Of a stretch of 64,000 nucleotides of DNA, positions 1 to 7,074 are shown one piece after another; position 1 is the first letter of the stretch; each line of letters opens with the position of its first letter. Below the pieces are notes generated by a model. It saw only the letters and a list, made by a program, of their open reading frames with translations, was not told the DNA's origin and did not search any database. Origin of the DNA: Dolichospermum planctonicum (lineage in GTDB: Bacteria > Cyanobacteriota > Cyanobacteriia > Cyanobacteriales > Nostocaceae); the NCBI RefSeq assembly GCF_005402965.1, contig NZ_BJCF01000013.1:1-64000 (forward strand), in the 5' to 3' direction. A program made the position numbers and the translations under genes.

Positions 1-77
1 TTATCGCTTCTGTTGAAACCTACTTGAAATATGCTGAAGCAGTTGGTTTAACCCAATCCGCAGCAGTACCTGCTTAA
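1..77 (+). CDS. gvpA: Gas vesicle structural protein GvpA, 3' end only
   Basis: The window opens inside a gvpA copy: the last 24 codons and TAA match the complete copy at 173-388 codon for codon. GvpA is the small hydrophobic subunit that forms the ribs of the gas vesicle wall. Only the C-terminal tail (ending QSAAVPA) is visible, so whether the upstream part is intact cannot be judged. It is the first of three visible copies in a direct array. Confidence 0.9.
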   Translation, partial: IASVETYLKYAEAVGLTQSAAVPA

Positions 78-102
78 TTTTAATAACCAGATTTCCCAAT
101 TT

Positions 103-139
103 GGAATAACTATCAAGGTGTAGTTTTAATAGTTATTCC
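103..139 (+). terminator. Hairpin after first gvpA copy
   Basis: An 11-bp perfect inverted repeat (GGAATAACTAT / ATAGTTATTCC) lies 25 bases after the gvpA stop. The same hairpin recurs one unit later. No strong T-run follows, so it may act as a partial terminator or an mRNA 3' stabiliser that raises gvpA transcript over downstream genes. The role is inferred. Confidence 0.5.
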
Positions 140-172
140 CCTTACTCACAACAACAACAAGGACTTAAAACA

Positions 173-388
173 ATGGCAGTTGAAAAAACCAATTCTTCCT
201 CCAGCTTGGCAGAAGTTATTGACAGAATTTTAGACAAAGGTATCGTCATTGATGCTTGGGTTCGTGTTTCCTTAGTTGGTATCGAATTACTAGCAATTGA
301 AGCTCGTATCGTTATCGCTTCTGTTGAAACCTACTTGAAATATGCTGAAGCAGTTGGTTTAACCCAATCCGCAGCAGTACCTGCTTAA
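173..388 (+). CDS. gvpA: Gas vesicle structural protein GvpA, intact copy
   Basis: A 71-residue protein beginning [20 protein letters not shown], which is the full length and sequence type of cyanobacterial GvpA. The amphipathic strand region [20 protein letters not shown] followed by the helix [20 protein letters not shown] forms the wall monomer that polymerises into ribs. The ATG follows an A/C-rich leader (CAACAACAACAAGGACTTAAAACA) whose AAGGA serves as ribosome binding site. It is the only complete, uninterrupted gvpA in the window. It lies in a 311-bp tandem array upstream of gvpC and is probably co-transcribed with it. Multiple gvpA copies are usual in Anabaena-type clusters and supply the large excess of wall protein needed. 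Confidence 0.97.
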   Translation: MAVEKTNSSSSLAEVIDRILDKGIVIDAWVRVSLVGIELLAIEARIVIASVETYLKYAEAVGLTQSAAVPA

Positions 389-414
389 TTTTAATAACCA
401 GATTTCCCAATTTG

Positions 415-449
415 GAATAACTATCAAGGTGTAGTTTTGATAGTTATTC
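415..449 (+). terminator. Hairpin after second gvpA copy
   Basis: A 13-bp perfect stem (GAATAACTATCAA / TTGATAGTTATTC) with a short loop, 26 bases after the gvpA stop. It is the counterpart of the hairpin at 103-139, and compensating changes extend the stem here. It could attenuate transcription into gvpC or protect the gvpA message from 3' decay. Confidence 0.5.
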
Positions 450-483
450 ATATTTCTAACAACAACAACAAGGACTTAAAAAA

Positions 484-699
484 ATGGCAGTTGAAAAAAC
501 CAATTCTTCCTCCAGCTTGGCAGAAGTTATTGACAGAATTTTAGACAAAGGTATCGTCATTGATGCTTGGGTTCGTGTTTCCTTAGTTGGTATCTAATTA
601 CTAGCAATTGAAGCTCGTATCGTTATCGCTTCTGTTGAAACCTACTTGAAATATGCTGAAGCAGTTGGTTTAACCCAATCCGCAGCAGTACCTGCTTAA
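484..699 (+). pseudogene. gvpA: gvpA copy with premature stop (E38 to TAA)
   Basis: This third copy is the same length as 173-388 and has the same frame and spacing, but GAA at codon 38 reads TAA (positions 595-597), a single G-to-T change at 595. The predicted product stops after 37 residues (ending SLVGI), inside the rib-forming region. The downstream 33 codons are preserved unchanged, so the lesion is recent or is being repaired by exchange with its neighbours. Its own AAGGACTT leader is intact, so the short peptide could still be translated; whether it poisons assembly is unknown. A sequencing or assembly error in a near-identical array must be considered. Confidence 0.9.
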
Positions 700-900
700 T
701 TTTAATAACGAATATTCAGAATTAAACATCAATTTAATTCTGATATTGATTCTACTTTTTTTAATTATCTATAGATTTGGAAATCAAGATCTTTCAAAGG
801 ATATTACAAAAAAGTATGAATCCTTAAAACATATTCGCTGAAAAAATTGCCAGTGAATGTATTCGATGCCAGTTTACTATTTTATTTTCTGGAGAATTTC

Positions 901-1581
901 ATGACTTCTTTAATGGCAAGAATCCAACAAGAGCATCAGTCAATAGCTAAGAAAGTGGCTCAACTAGCTCTAGAAACTAATGAGTTCTTGTCCGCTACCG
1001 CAGCGCAAAGACAAGCACAAGCTCAAAAACAAGCTCAAGAATTGCTAGACTTCCACAAAGAACTTCAAGCAACAACTGAGCAGTTCTTATCAGAAACAGC
1101 CCAAGCAAGACAAGCACAAGCTCAAAAACAAGCTCAAGAATTGCTAGACTTCCATAAAGACCTTCAGGCAACAACTGAGCAGTTCTTATCAGAAACAGCT
1201 AAAGCCAGACTTGCTCAAGCCGAAAAACAAGCTCAAGAACTGTTAGCATTCTATCAAGAACTTCAAGCAACAACTGAGCAGTTCTTATCAGAAACAGCTA
1301 AAGCCAGATTTGCTCAAGCTCAAAAACAAGCTCAAGAACTGTTAGCATTCTATCAAGAACTTCGAGCAACAACTGAGCAGTTCTTATCAGAAACAGCTAA
1401 AGCCAGATTTGCTCAAGCTCAAAAACAAGCTCAAGAACTGTTAGACTTCCACAAAGAACTTCAAGCAACAACTGAGCAGTTCTTATCAGAAACAGCTAAA
1501 GCCAGATTTGCTCAAGCTAAAGAACAGAAGGAATCTCTCGTTAAGTTCCGTCAGGATTTGTTTGTAAGTATCTTTGGTTAA
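901..1581 (+). CDS. gvpC: Gas vesicle outer-surface protein GvpC (six 33-residue repeats)
   Basis: GvpC binds the outside of the GvpA shell and stiffens it against collapse. The start chosen is ATG at 901 (MTSLMARIQQEHQSIAKK), preceded by GGAG; an in-frame GTG at 847 has no such support and would add an unrelated 18 residues. After an 18-residue head come one diverged and five closely matching 33-residue repeats (consensus LQATTEQFLSETAKARFAQA, then QKQAQELLxFxxE) and a short tail LFVSIFG, 226 residues in all. From memory, the Anabaena flos-aquae protein has five repeats; repeat number and length influence vesicle width and critical pressure. The protein is highly helical and rich in Q, A and E. 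Confidence 0.95.
   Translation: MTSLMARIQQEHQSIAKKVAQLALETNEFLSATAAQRQAQAQKQAQELLDFHKELQATTEQFLSETAQARQAQAQKQAQELLDFHKDLQATTEQFLSETAKARLAQAEKQAQELLAFYQELQATTEQFLSETAKARFAQAQKQAQELLAFYQELRATTEQFLSETAKARFAQAQKQAQELLDFHKELQATTEQFLSETAKARFAQAKEQKESLVKFRQDLFVSIFG
1063..1557 (+). repeat. gvpC: Five 99-bp tandem repeats inside gvpC
   Basis: Units start at 1063, 1162, 1261, 1360 and 1459, each exactly 99 bp, encoding the 33-residue GvpC repeat. Units 2 to 5 are very alike at DNA level (shared AACAACTGAGCAGTTCTTAT block). Such repeats can expand or contract by recombination and so change vesicle strength. Confidence 0.9.
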
Positions 1582-1914
1582 TCTATACTCTCAATAATTC
1601 AATTTATTGGAGAATAGGGTTACATAATAAAACCCCCAATCTTACAGTTAAAAAACTGGTAAGATGAGGGGGTGATTAATAAAATTCAACAACAACAAGT
1701 TTTGGTGTGAGAGTTAGGTAGCCTATATTTATACTGTTTTTCTGTCAGAGTAAACAATTAGTTAGCATTAATGCTCCTAATTTTATAAAAATAGGCATCC
1801 TACCTCATCAAACCAATGATATGATATTAGCGCATAAATTTTAAAAAAGCATTATATCATTCTTTTTTTCCCACCCATCTTAATTTTTTCTTAACTGTTT
1901 ACCATATTCAACTT
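1582..1914. other. gvpC-gvpN intergenic region with two hairpins
   Basis: No gene is seen in these 333 bases. A long imperfect hairpin at about 1632-1673 pairs ACCCCC and ATCTTAC with GTAAGAT and GGGGGT. A weaker terminator-like stem follows (AATGATAT near 1815 with ATATCATT near 1855, then a run of seven T). These probably cut transcription between the gvpA/gvpC messages and the downstream accessory genes. Confidence 0.6.
1632..1673 (+). terminator. Hairpin between gvpC and gvpN
   Basis: CCCCC plus ATCTTACAGTT pairs with AACT, GTAAGAT and GGGGG, with an A-rich loop. It starts about 50 bases after the gvpC stop. The stem is strong but the T-run is weak, so it may be an attenuator rather than a complete terminator. 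Confidence 0.55.
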
Positions 1915-2973
1915 ATGAGCATCACCAAAGTTAATCATAAAAGAGCCGTTCTTCGTCTTCGTCCAGGTCAGTTTGTAGTCACACCTGCTATTGAGCGAGT
2001 AGTAATTCGGGCGCTGCGTTATCTCAGATCAGGGTTTCCTATTCACCTACGGGGACCTGCAGGGACAGGAAAAACAACTTTGGGTATGCACTTGGCTAAC
2101 TGTCTTGACAGACCAGTGATGTTACTGTTTGGAGATGACCAATTTAAAAGTTCCGACTTAATTGGTAGTGAATCCGGTTATACCCACAAAAAATTACTGG
2201 ATAACTATATACACAGCGTTGTTAAAGTCGAAGATGAATTTAAGCAAAATTGGGTTGATTCCCGTTTAACTTTAGCTTGTCGTGAAGGCTTTACTTTAGT
2301 ATATGACGAATTTAACCGTTCACGTCCTGAAGTTAATAACGTCCTGCTGTCAGCATTAGAAGAAAAAATTCTCAGTCTTCCTCCCAGCAGTAATCAGCCA
2401 GAATACCTGAGTGTTAATCCCCAGTTTCGGGTAATTTTTACATCAAATCCAGAAGAATATTGCGGAGTTCACTCCACGCAAGATGCTTTAATGGATAGAT
2501 TGGTTACCATTAATATGCCAGAACCGGATGAGATCACTCAGACAGAGATATTAATTCAGAAAACAAACATAGGCCGAGAATCTGCTAACCTAATAGTTAG
2601 GTTGGTCAAATCATTTCGTCTGGCCACGGGGGCAGAAAAAACTTCCGGTTTACGGTCTTGTTTAATGATTGCTAAAGTCTGTGCGGATCATGATATTCCG
2701 GCTTCAATAGAAGATTTAGATTTTCGAGAAATCGCTATGGATATTCTGTTTAACCGCGCTCAGTTGTCTATTAGCGAGTCCACTGATATTTTTGTGGGGT
2801 TGCTTGAGCAATTCTCAGCAGAAGAAATTCAAGTATTAAATGATACTCTTCCTTCTACCGATGAACTTTTGATTAACAATTCCCAGTTTACATCTCAAGA
2901 ATTAGTTATTCAACCAAATACAGAATTGGCAAATGATATTCCCCAGGAGTTACGCAAAACAGAACAAAATTAG
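1915..2973 (+). CDS. gvpN: Gas vesicle AAA+ ATPase GvpN
   Basis: GvpN is a MoxR-type AAA+ ATPase needed for gas vesicles to reach full size; it is a minor accessory protein. The 352-residue product has Walker [10 protein letters not shown] at about residues 47-55, a Walker B-like LVYDEFNR near residues 131-138, sensor-1 FTSNPEEY and an arginine-finger region [13 protein letters not shown]. The C-terminal 70 residues are acidic and poorly conserved in appearance. The ATG at 1915 follows an AT-rich region with no clear ribosome binding site. It heads the accessory block gvpN-J-K-F-G. Confidence 0.95.
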   Translation: MSITKVNHKRAVLRLRPGQFVVTPAIERVVIRALRYLRSGFPIHLRGPAGTGKTTLGMHLANCLDRPVMLLFGDDQFKSSDLIGSESGYTHKKLLDNYIHSVVKVEDEFKQNWVDSRLTLACREGFTLVYDEFNRSRPEVNNVLLSALEEKILSLPPSSNQPEYLSVNPQFRVIFTSNPEEYCGVHSTQDALMDRLVTINMPEPDEITQTEILIQKTNIGRESANLIVRLVKSFRLATGAEKTSGLRSCLMIAKVCADHDIPASIEDLDFREIAMDILFNRAQLSISESTDIFVGLLEQFSAEEIQVLNDTLPSTDELLINNSQFTSQELVIQPNTELANDIPQELRKTEQN

Positions 2974-3104
2974 GGTATTAACCTTAGGCAAGAATAGGGT
3001 TTTCACTCATATCTTGTTTAAGTCCTGTTCCTTGTAAAAATTAAGTTTGCAACTACCTGGTTAAGCAAAAAAGTGAAGGATGAACGGGAATTCAAAAAGC
3101 CTTA

Positions 3105-3141
3105 AACATAGAGCGCGACATGAGCATAAAAGCTCTATGTT
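3105..3141. repeat. Palindrome between gvpN and gvpJ
   Basis: AACATAGAGC at 3105-3114 pairs with GCTCTATGTT at 3132-3141. A perfect 10-bp stem sits in the 234-bp gap. It lacks a T-run and could be an RNA processing or stabilising element. Confidence 0.5.
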
Positions 3142-3207
3142 CTTTGCATAAAAATTTTTAGCTTGCAAAGTCAATCGTGTTTATACCATTCAAGAGTTTA
3201 ATCATTT

Positions 3208-3945
3208 GTGAATTCTAATCCAACACTGCCTACACGTCATCAAACAAACTCAAGTCGAACTATTAATACATCTACCCAAGGTTCGACTTTAGCGGACATT
3301 CTCGAAAGAGTTTTAGATAAAGGGATTGTGATTGCTGGGGATATTTCTATATCTATCGCGTCCACCGAACTGATAAATATTCGGATTCGCTTGTTGATTT
3401 CCTCCGTGGATAAAGCCAAGGAAATGGGTATTAATTGGTGGGAAAACGATCCTTATCTCAGCGCTAAGGCTCAAGGTTTGGTTGCAGAAAATGAACAACT
3501 TCGGCATCGTTTAGAAACTCTAGAATCCAAACTAAATTTGCTAACATCTTCTAGTAGTCTCAATGAGGAAATTCCCCTACCAACCGATACTAAAGATGAT
3601 TTTTTCCAAGAGAAGGAAGATAATCTATCACCTTTAGATGCACCGATTGAAGTTCTAGATTTTCAAGCTCAAACCAGTCAAGAAGATTCATCACCTGTAG
3701 ATACACAAGTGGAAATTATGGATATCCAAGTTGAAGGGAATCAAGAAACTCCATTATCTTTAAACCCAACAATAGAAATTACAGATTTCCAATCAGAAAC
3801 TAGTGAAGAAACTTCACCGATAGATCTGCAAGTTGAAAGTAATCAAGAAACTCCATTATCTTTAAACCCAACCATAGAAATTACAGATTTTCAACCAGAA
3901 AATAGTGAAGAAACTTCACCGATAGAACCAACGATTGACCTTTAA
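3208..3945 (+). CDS. gvpJ: Gas vesicle protein GvpJ
   Basis: GvpJ is a GvpA paralogue, a minor wall-associated protein thought to help start or cap vesicle growth. A GvpA-like domain (STLADILERVLDKGIVIAGD to about SSVDKAKEMG) is followed by a short coiled segment (AENEQLRHRLETLESKLNLL) and an acidic, repetitive tail in which IEITDFQxExSEETSPI-type units recur. The start is GTG at 3208; the following residues (LPTRHQTNSSRTINTSTQGS) resemble the known Anabaena N-terminus. The tail repeats vary between strains and explain the 245-residue length, long for this family. Confidence 0.92.
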   Translation: MNSNPTLPTRHQTNSSRTINTSTQGSTLADILERVLDKGIVIAGDISISIASTELINIRIRLLISSVDKAKEMGINWWENDPYLSAKAQGLVAENEQLRHRLETLESKLNLLTSSSSLNEEIPLPTDTKDDFFQEKEDNLSPLDAPIEVLDFQAQTSQEDSSPVDTQVEIMDIQVEGNQETPLSLNPTIEITDFQSETSEETSPIDLQVESNQETPLSLNPTIEITDFQPENSEETSPIEPTIDL

Positions 3946-4067
3946 CCTCAACTGAAAATGTAGGAGTTATGAGTTATCCACATCTAATTAATCAAAGCTG
4001 AGACTTTTAAAACTTTAATAGTCAACTTGTATCAAAGACATTTAAAACTTTAGGTTGCATCATCAAA

Positions 4068-4535
4068 ATGCTTTCCACTCCAGCTGATAACTTCGATGAG
4101 TCACTGACTACCGTTTCTAAATCTAAGAATGAAGCCGGTTTAGCCCCTTTGCTTTTGACTGTATTAGAATTGCTGCGTCAGTTGATGGAAGCTCAAGTAA
4201 TTCGGCGTATGGAAGAGAATTTACTCAGTGAACCTGAATTAGAACGGGCAGCAGACAGTATTCAAAAGTTAGAAGCACAAATATTACATTTGTGTCAGAC
4301 TTTTGAAGTTGACCCAGCAGAGTTGAATGTAAATTTGGGAGATTTTGGTACTCTTTTACCACAATCTGGCTCTTATTATCCAGGAGAAACTGGTAGTCGC
4401 CCTTCCGTACTGGAATTACTAGATAGGCTTTTAAATACCGGAGTTGTTCTAGACGGTGAGATAGATCTAGGTCTAGCTCAACTTGATCTTATTCACGCTA
4501 AATTACGATTAGTTCTGACATCAAAACCAATTTAA
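4068..4535 (+). CDS. gvpK: Gas vesicle protein GvpK
   Basis: The 155-residue product has the GvpK pattern: a helical N-terminal part (GLAPLLLTVLELLRQLMEAQVIRRM), a middle helix (ELERAADSIQKLEAQIL) and a GvpA-like end (SVLELLDRLLNTGVVLDGEI). GvpK is an essential accessory protein in many gas vesicle clusters, probably acting in early assembly. It lies 122 bp after gvpJ and 46 bp before gvpF on the same strand. Confidence 0.93.
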   Translation: MLSTPADNFDESLTTVSKSKNEAGLAPLLLTVLELLRQLMEAQVIRRMEENLLSEPELERAADSIQKLEAQILHLCQTFEVDPAELNVNLGDFGTLLPQSGSYYPGETGSRPSVLELLDRLLNTGVVLDGEIDLGLAQLDLIHAKLRLVLTSKPI

Positions 4536-4581
4536 TACTAGTTTATCAGTCCTAATTTTAGGTTTAATTTATTTAAAACTT

Positions 4582-5340
4582 ATGAACACAGATTTGGCTC
4601 ATAAAAATTTTGGTCTTTATTTGTATGGCATTTTCCCAGACATAATTCCTGAAACTCTTGAGATTAAAGGATTGGATGGAAAACCTGTTCATAGCCAAGT
4701 AGTTGATGGGTTTACTTTTTTATATTCACAGGCCTGTCAAGAAAAATATTTGGCTTCTCGCCGTAATTTGTTAGCTCATGAAAGAGTTTTAGAACAAACA
4801 ATGCATGAAGGTTTTCATGTTCTTTTGCCTTTGCGGTTTGGATTAGTTGTTAAAGATTGGGAAACAATCATGAGCCAACTAATTAATCCTCATAAAGAAC
4901 AATTACATAAATTGTTTGAAAAATTGGCAGGACAAAGAGAGGTAAGCATTAAAATTCTGTGGGATGCTAAGGCTGAATTGCAAGCCATGATGGAGTCTAA
5001 TCATGAGTTGAGGCAGCAGCGCGACAACATGGAAGGTAAAAAGCTAAGTATGGAGGAAGTGATTCAAATAGGACAATCAATTGAAAGTAATTTGCAAGCC
5101 CGTAAACAAGCTGTAATTGAAGTTTTTACCAGAGAGCTAAATCCTTTGGCTCGAGAGATTGTAGTCAGTGACCCCATGACGGAAGAAATGATTTACAATG
5201 CAGCCTTTTTGATTCCCTGGGATAGTGAACCTCTCTTTAGCGAACGCGTTGAAGCAATTGACAAGAAATTTGGTACTCGCTTGCGTATTCGCTACAACAA
5301 TTTTACTGCCCCCTATACATTTGCCCTGCTTGATTCATAG
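4582..5340 (+). CDS. gvpF: Gas vesicle protein of the GvpF/GvpL family
   Basis: The 252-residue protein starts LYLYGIFPD and contains the family block MHEGFHVLLPLRFGLVV, a coiled central stretch and a C-terminal domain ending IRYNNFTAPYTFALL, as expected for GvpF/GvpL. GvpF is a minor structural or nucleation protein reported on the gas-facing side of the wall. The gene is followed by gvpG after only five bases (TAG at 5338-5340, GTTAT, ATG region at 5346), so the two are surely co-translated. A second, diverged family member (gvpW) lies at 6354. Confidence 0.92.
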   Translation: MNTDLAHKNFGLYLYGIFPDIIPETLEIKGLDGKPVHSQVVDGFTFLYSQACQEKYLASRRNLLAHERVLEQTMHEGFHVLLPLRFGLVVKDWETIMSQLINPHKEQLHKLFEKLAGQREVSIKILWDAKAELQAMMESNHELRQQRDNMEGKKLSMEEVIQIGQSIESNLQARKQAVIEVFTRELNPLAREIVVSDPMTEEMIYNAAFLIPWDSEPLFSERVEAIDKKFGTRLRIRYNNFTAPYTFALLDS

Positions 5341-5345
5341 GAGTT

Positions 5346-5654
5346 ATGACGATGCTGACGCAACTTTTGCTATTGCCAATCATGGGTCCACTTAATGGAG
5401 TTGTCTGGATTGCAGAGCAAATCCAAGAACGGACTAATACTGAATTTGATGCTCAAGAAAATTTGCATAAACAATTATTAAGTTTACAACTTTCTTTCGA
5501 CATTGGCGAAATTTCTGAAGAGGATTTTGAGATTCAAGAAGAAGAGATTCTTTTGAAAATTCAAGCCTTGGAAGAGGAAGCACGCTTGGAACTAGAAGCT
5601 GAACAAGAGGAAGCACGCTTGGAACTAGAAGCTGAAATTTACACCAATAATTGA
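5346..5654 (+). CDS. gvpG: Gas vesicle protein GvpG
   Basis: A 102-residue protein with the GvpG N-terminus (LLLLPIMGPLNGVVWIAEQI) and a charged helical remainder. The tail holds a duplicated EEARLELEAE unit, also visible as a 24-base direct repeat in DNA (around 5577-5628). GvpG is a small accessory protein nearly always beside gvpF. ATG at 5346 is favoured by GGAG at 5340-5343; ATG at 5352 is the alternative. Confidence 0.9.
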   Translation: MTMLTQLLLLPIMGPLNGVVWIAEQIQERTNTEFDAQENLHKQLLSLQLSFDIGEISEEDFEIQEEEILLKIQALEEEARLELEAEQEEARLELEAEIYTNN

Positions 5655-5802
5655 CACATATAAGCATCTTGTTACACTATAGGTGACGGGACAGAAAATA
5701 TATCTCCCCCTCTACCGGATTTAATCCCCTAAAGATACGGTAATTACGAATTGGGAATTATACTATAACTAGTACAATATTCAAGTAGAGTTTAAGGCGA
5801 TC

Positions 5803-5826
5803 ATAAAAAAACCCGCATTAGCGGGT
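5803..5826 (-). terminator. Rho-independent terminator of gvpV
   Basis: ACCCGC-ATTA-GCGGGT stem preceded on the plus strand by seven A, so the minus-strand transcript ends in a U-run. It lies 50 bases beyond the gvpV stop. It may also slow plus-strand transcription leaving gvpG. Confidence 0.8.
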
Positions 5827-5878
5827 AAATTGTTGAAGATGTATTCATATTTTGCCAAATTGATCAAGATGTCGGATT

Positions 5879-6196
5879 TTAATATTCAATCTCAAAGGTT
5901 TGGTAATTATTCGATTCAACAAAGGTGTTTGGACTCACTATGTTTTGAGTAGCACTAGGCTGAGGTTGACGCAATTTTTTAATCGTTTTCTCTGTATCCT
6001 CTATCTGGCCATTAAGGATGTCCAACCGCTGTTGCAATACATTAGTCCGTTCCTTGATATAACATAGTTCTCTCTGAATACGTTGCTTTTCCGTCACCAT
6101 TTTATAAAGCTCTAATTGACTTGAAGCATCAGATTGATTTCTGGGCATGGTACTAACTTTAGCTCTGATAATACCGGGATTGCGAACATTTCTCAT
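5879..6196 (-). CDS. gvpV: Gas vesicle protein GvpV (inverted)
   Basis: The product begins MRNVRNPGIIRAKVSTMPRN and contains a helical coiled-coil core (LELYKMVTEKQRIQRELCYI, VLQQRLDILNGQIEDTEKTI), matching my memory of Anabaena GvpV, a cyanobacterial accessory protein of unknown mechanism. ATG at 6196 is preferred; ATG at 6223 would add nine residues. It is the only gvp gene on the minus strand, between gvpG and gvpW, and has its own terminator, so it must have its own promoter in the 157-bp gap shared with gvpW. Confidence 0.78.
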   Translation of the reverse strand: MRNVRNPGIIRAKVSTMPRNQSDASSQLELYKMVTEKQRIQRELCYIKERTNVLQQRLDILNGQIEDTEKTIKKLRQPQPSATQNIVSPNTFVESNNYQTFEIEY

Positions 6197-6353
6197 GAAA
6201 AATACCTGAATATTTCCTAGCATTATAACTAAGTTTTTGTTATTGTAAATCCCTAAATTATCGAGGTATAGATGAAAAAATTTATTCGGTATGGCAATGA
6301 ATATGAATCTTAGGTAATTAATACCAGCAAATATTTTTATCTAGGTAAAATAT

Positions 6354-7034
6354 ATGGAATTAGAAAATTTCTACACTTATGCTTTTTTAGAAATACCCAG
6401 ATTTCCCTTGGTTTTGCCACAAGGTGCTGCTAGTCAAGTAATACTGATTAATGGTTCGGGAATGTCGGCTATTGTTGAGCGAGGAATATCCTTAGAATCA
6501 TTTCAAAATAATGATGAAAAAATTATCCAGATGGCTTTATCTCATGATCGAGTGATTTGTGAACTTTTTCAACAGGTTACGGTTTTACCTTTGCGTTTTG
6601 GAACTTGTTTTACTTCCACAAACAACTTACTAAATTATTTAGAATCCCATAGACAAGAATATCAAGACAAACTAGAAAAAATCAATGGTAAAATTGAATT
6701 TACTTTAAAATTAATCCCGCGGACGATGGAAGAACCGGCAGTATTGGAAAGAGGAGGTAGGGATTATTTTTTGGCTAAAAAACAACGCTATCAAGACAAA
6801 AATAACTTTAGCATTGCTCAAGCTACAGAAAAACAAAATCTGATTGATTCAATCACTAAAGTCAATCAATTACCACTTGTTATTCAGGAAAAAGAAGAAG
6901 AAGTAAATATTTACCTATTGGTTAATTCCCAAGATAAAACTTTGCTTTTAGAACAATTTTTAAATTGGCAAAAAGCCTGTCCACGTTGGGATTTACTTTT
7001 GGGAGACTCTCTTCCTCCGTACCACTTTATTTAA
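6354..7034 (+). CDS. gvpW: Gas vesicle protein GvpW (GvpF/GvpL family)
   Basis: The 226-residue protein carries the GvpF/L hallmark VTVLPLRFGTCFTS after an N-terminal FYTYAFLEIPRFPL strand, and ends PRWDLLLGDSLPPYHFI like other family members. It is diverged from the gvpF at 4582. Position after gvpV fits the Anabaena gene named gvpW. It starts a plus-strand run with the ArsA-like gene (40-bp gap) and the Cdc48-like gene, suggesting one transcription unit. The symbol rests on position and memory. Confidence 0.78.
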   Translation: MELENFYTYAFLEIPRFPLVLPQGAASQVILINGSGMSAIVERGISLESFQNNDEKIIQMALSHDRVICELFQQVTVLPLRFGTCFTSTNNLLNYLESHRQEYQDKLEKINGKIEFTLKLIPRTMEEPAVLERGGRDYFLAKKQRYQDKNNFSIAQATEKQNLIDSITKVNQLPLVIQEKEEEVNIYLLVNSQDKTLLLEQFLNWQKACPRWDLLLGDSLPPYHFI

Positions 7035-7074
7035 TGATTATTTATTAGTCTTTTAGTGATTTATTAAGTTTATT

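Larger units (their letters stand above)
1..700 (+). repeat. gvpA: gvpA tandem array, 311-bp unit
   Basis: The stop codons at 75-77, 386-388 and 697-699 and the starts at 173 and 484 are spaced exactly 311 bp. Coding parts are almost identical. Spacers are also nearly identical, differing mainly just before the ribosome binding site. This points to ongoing gene conversion or recent unequal crossing over. The array extends beyond the left edge of the window. Confidence 0.9.

Noticed and set aside
1063-1557. CRISPR-like array
   Set aside because: Repeats are 99 bp, contiguous, in frame and encode GvpC; there are no unique spacers.
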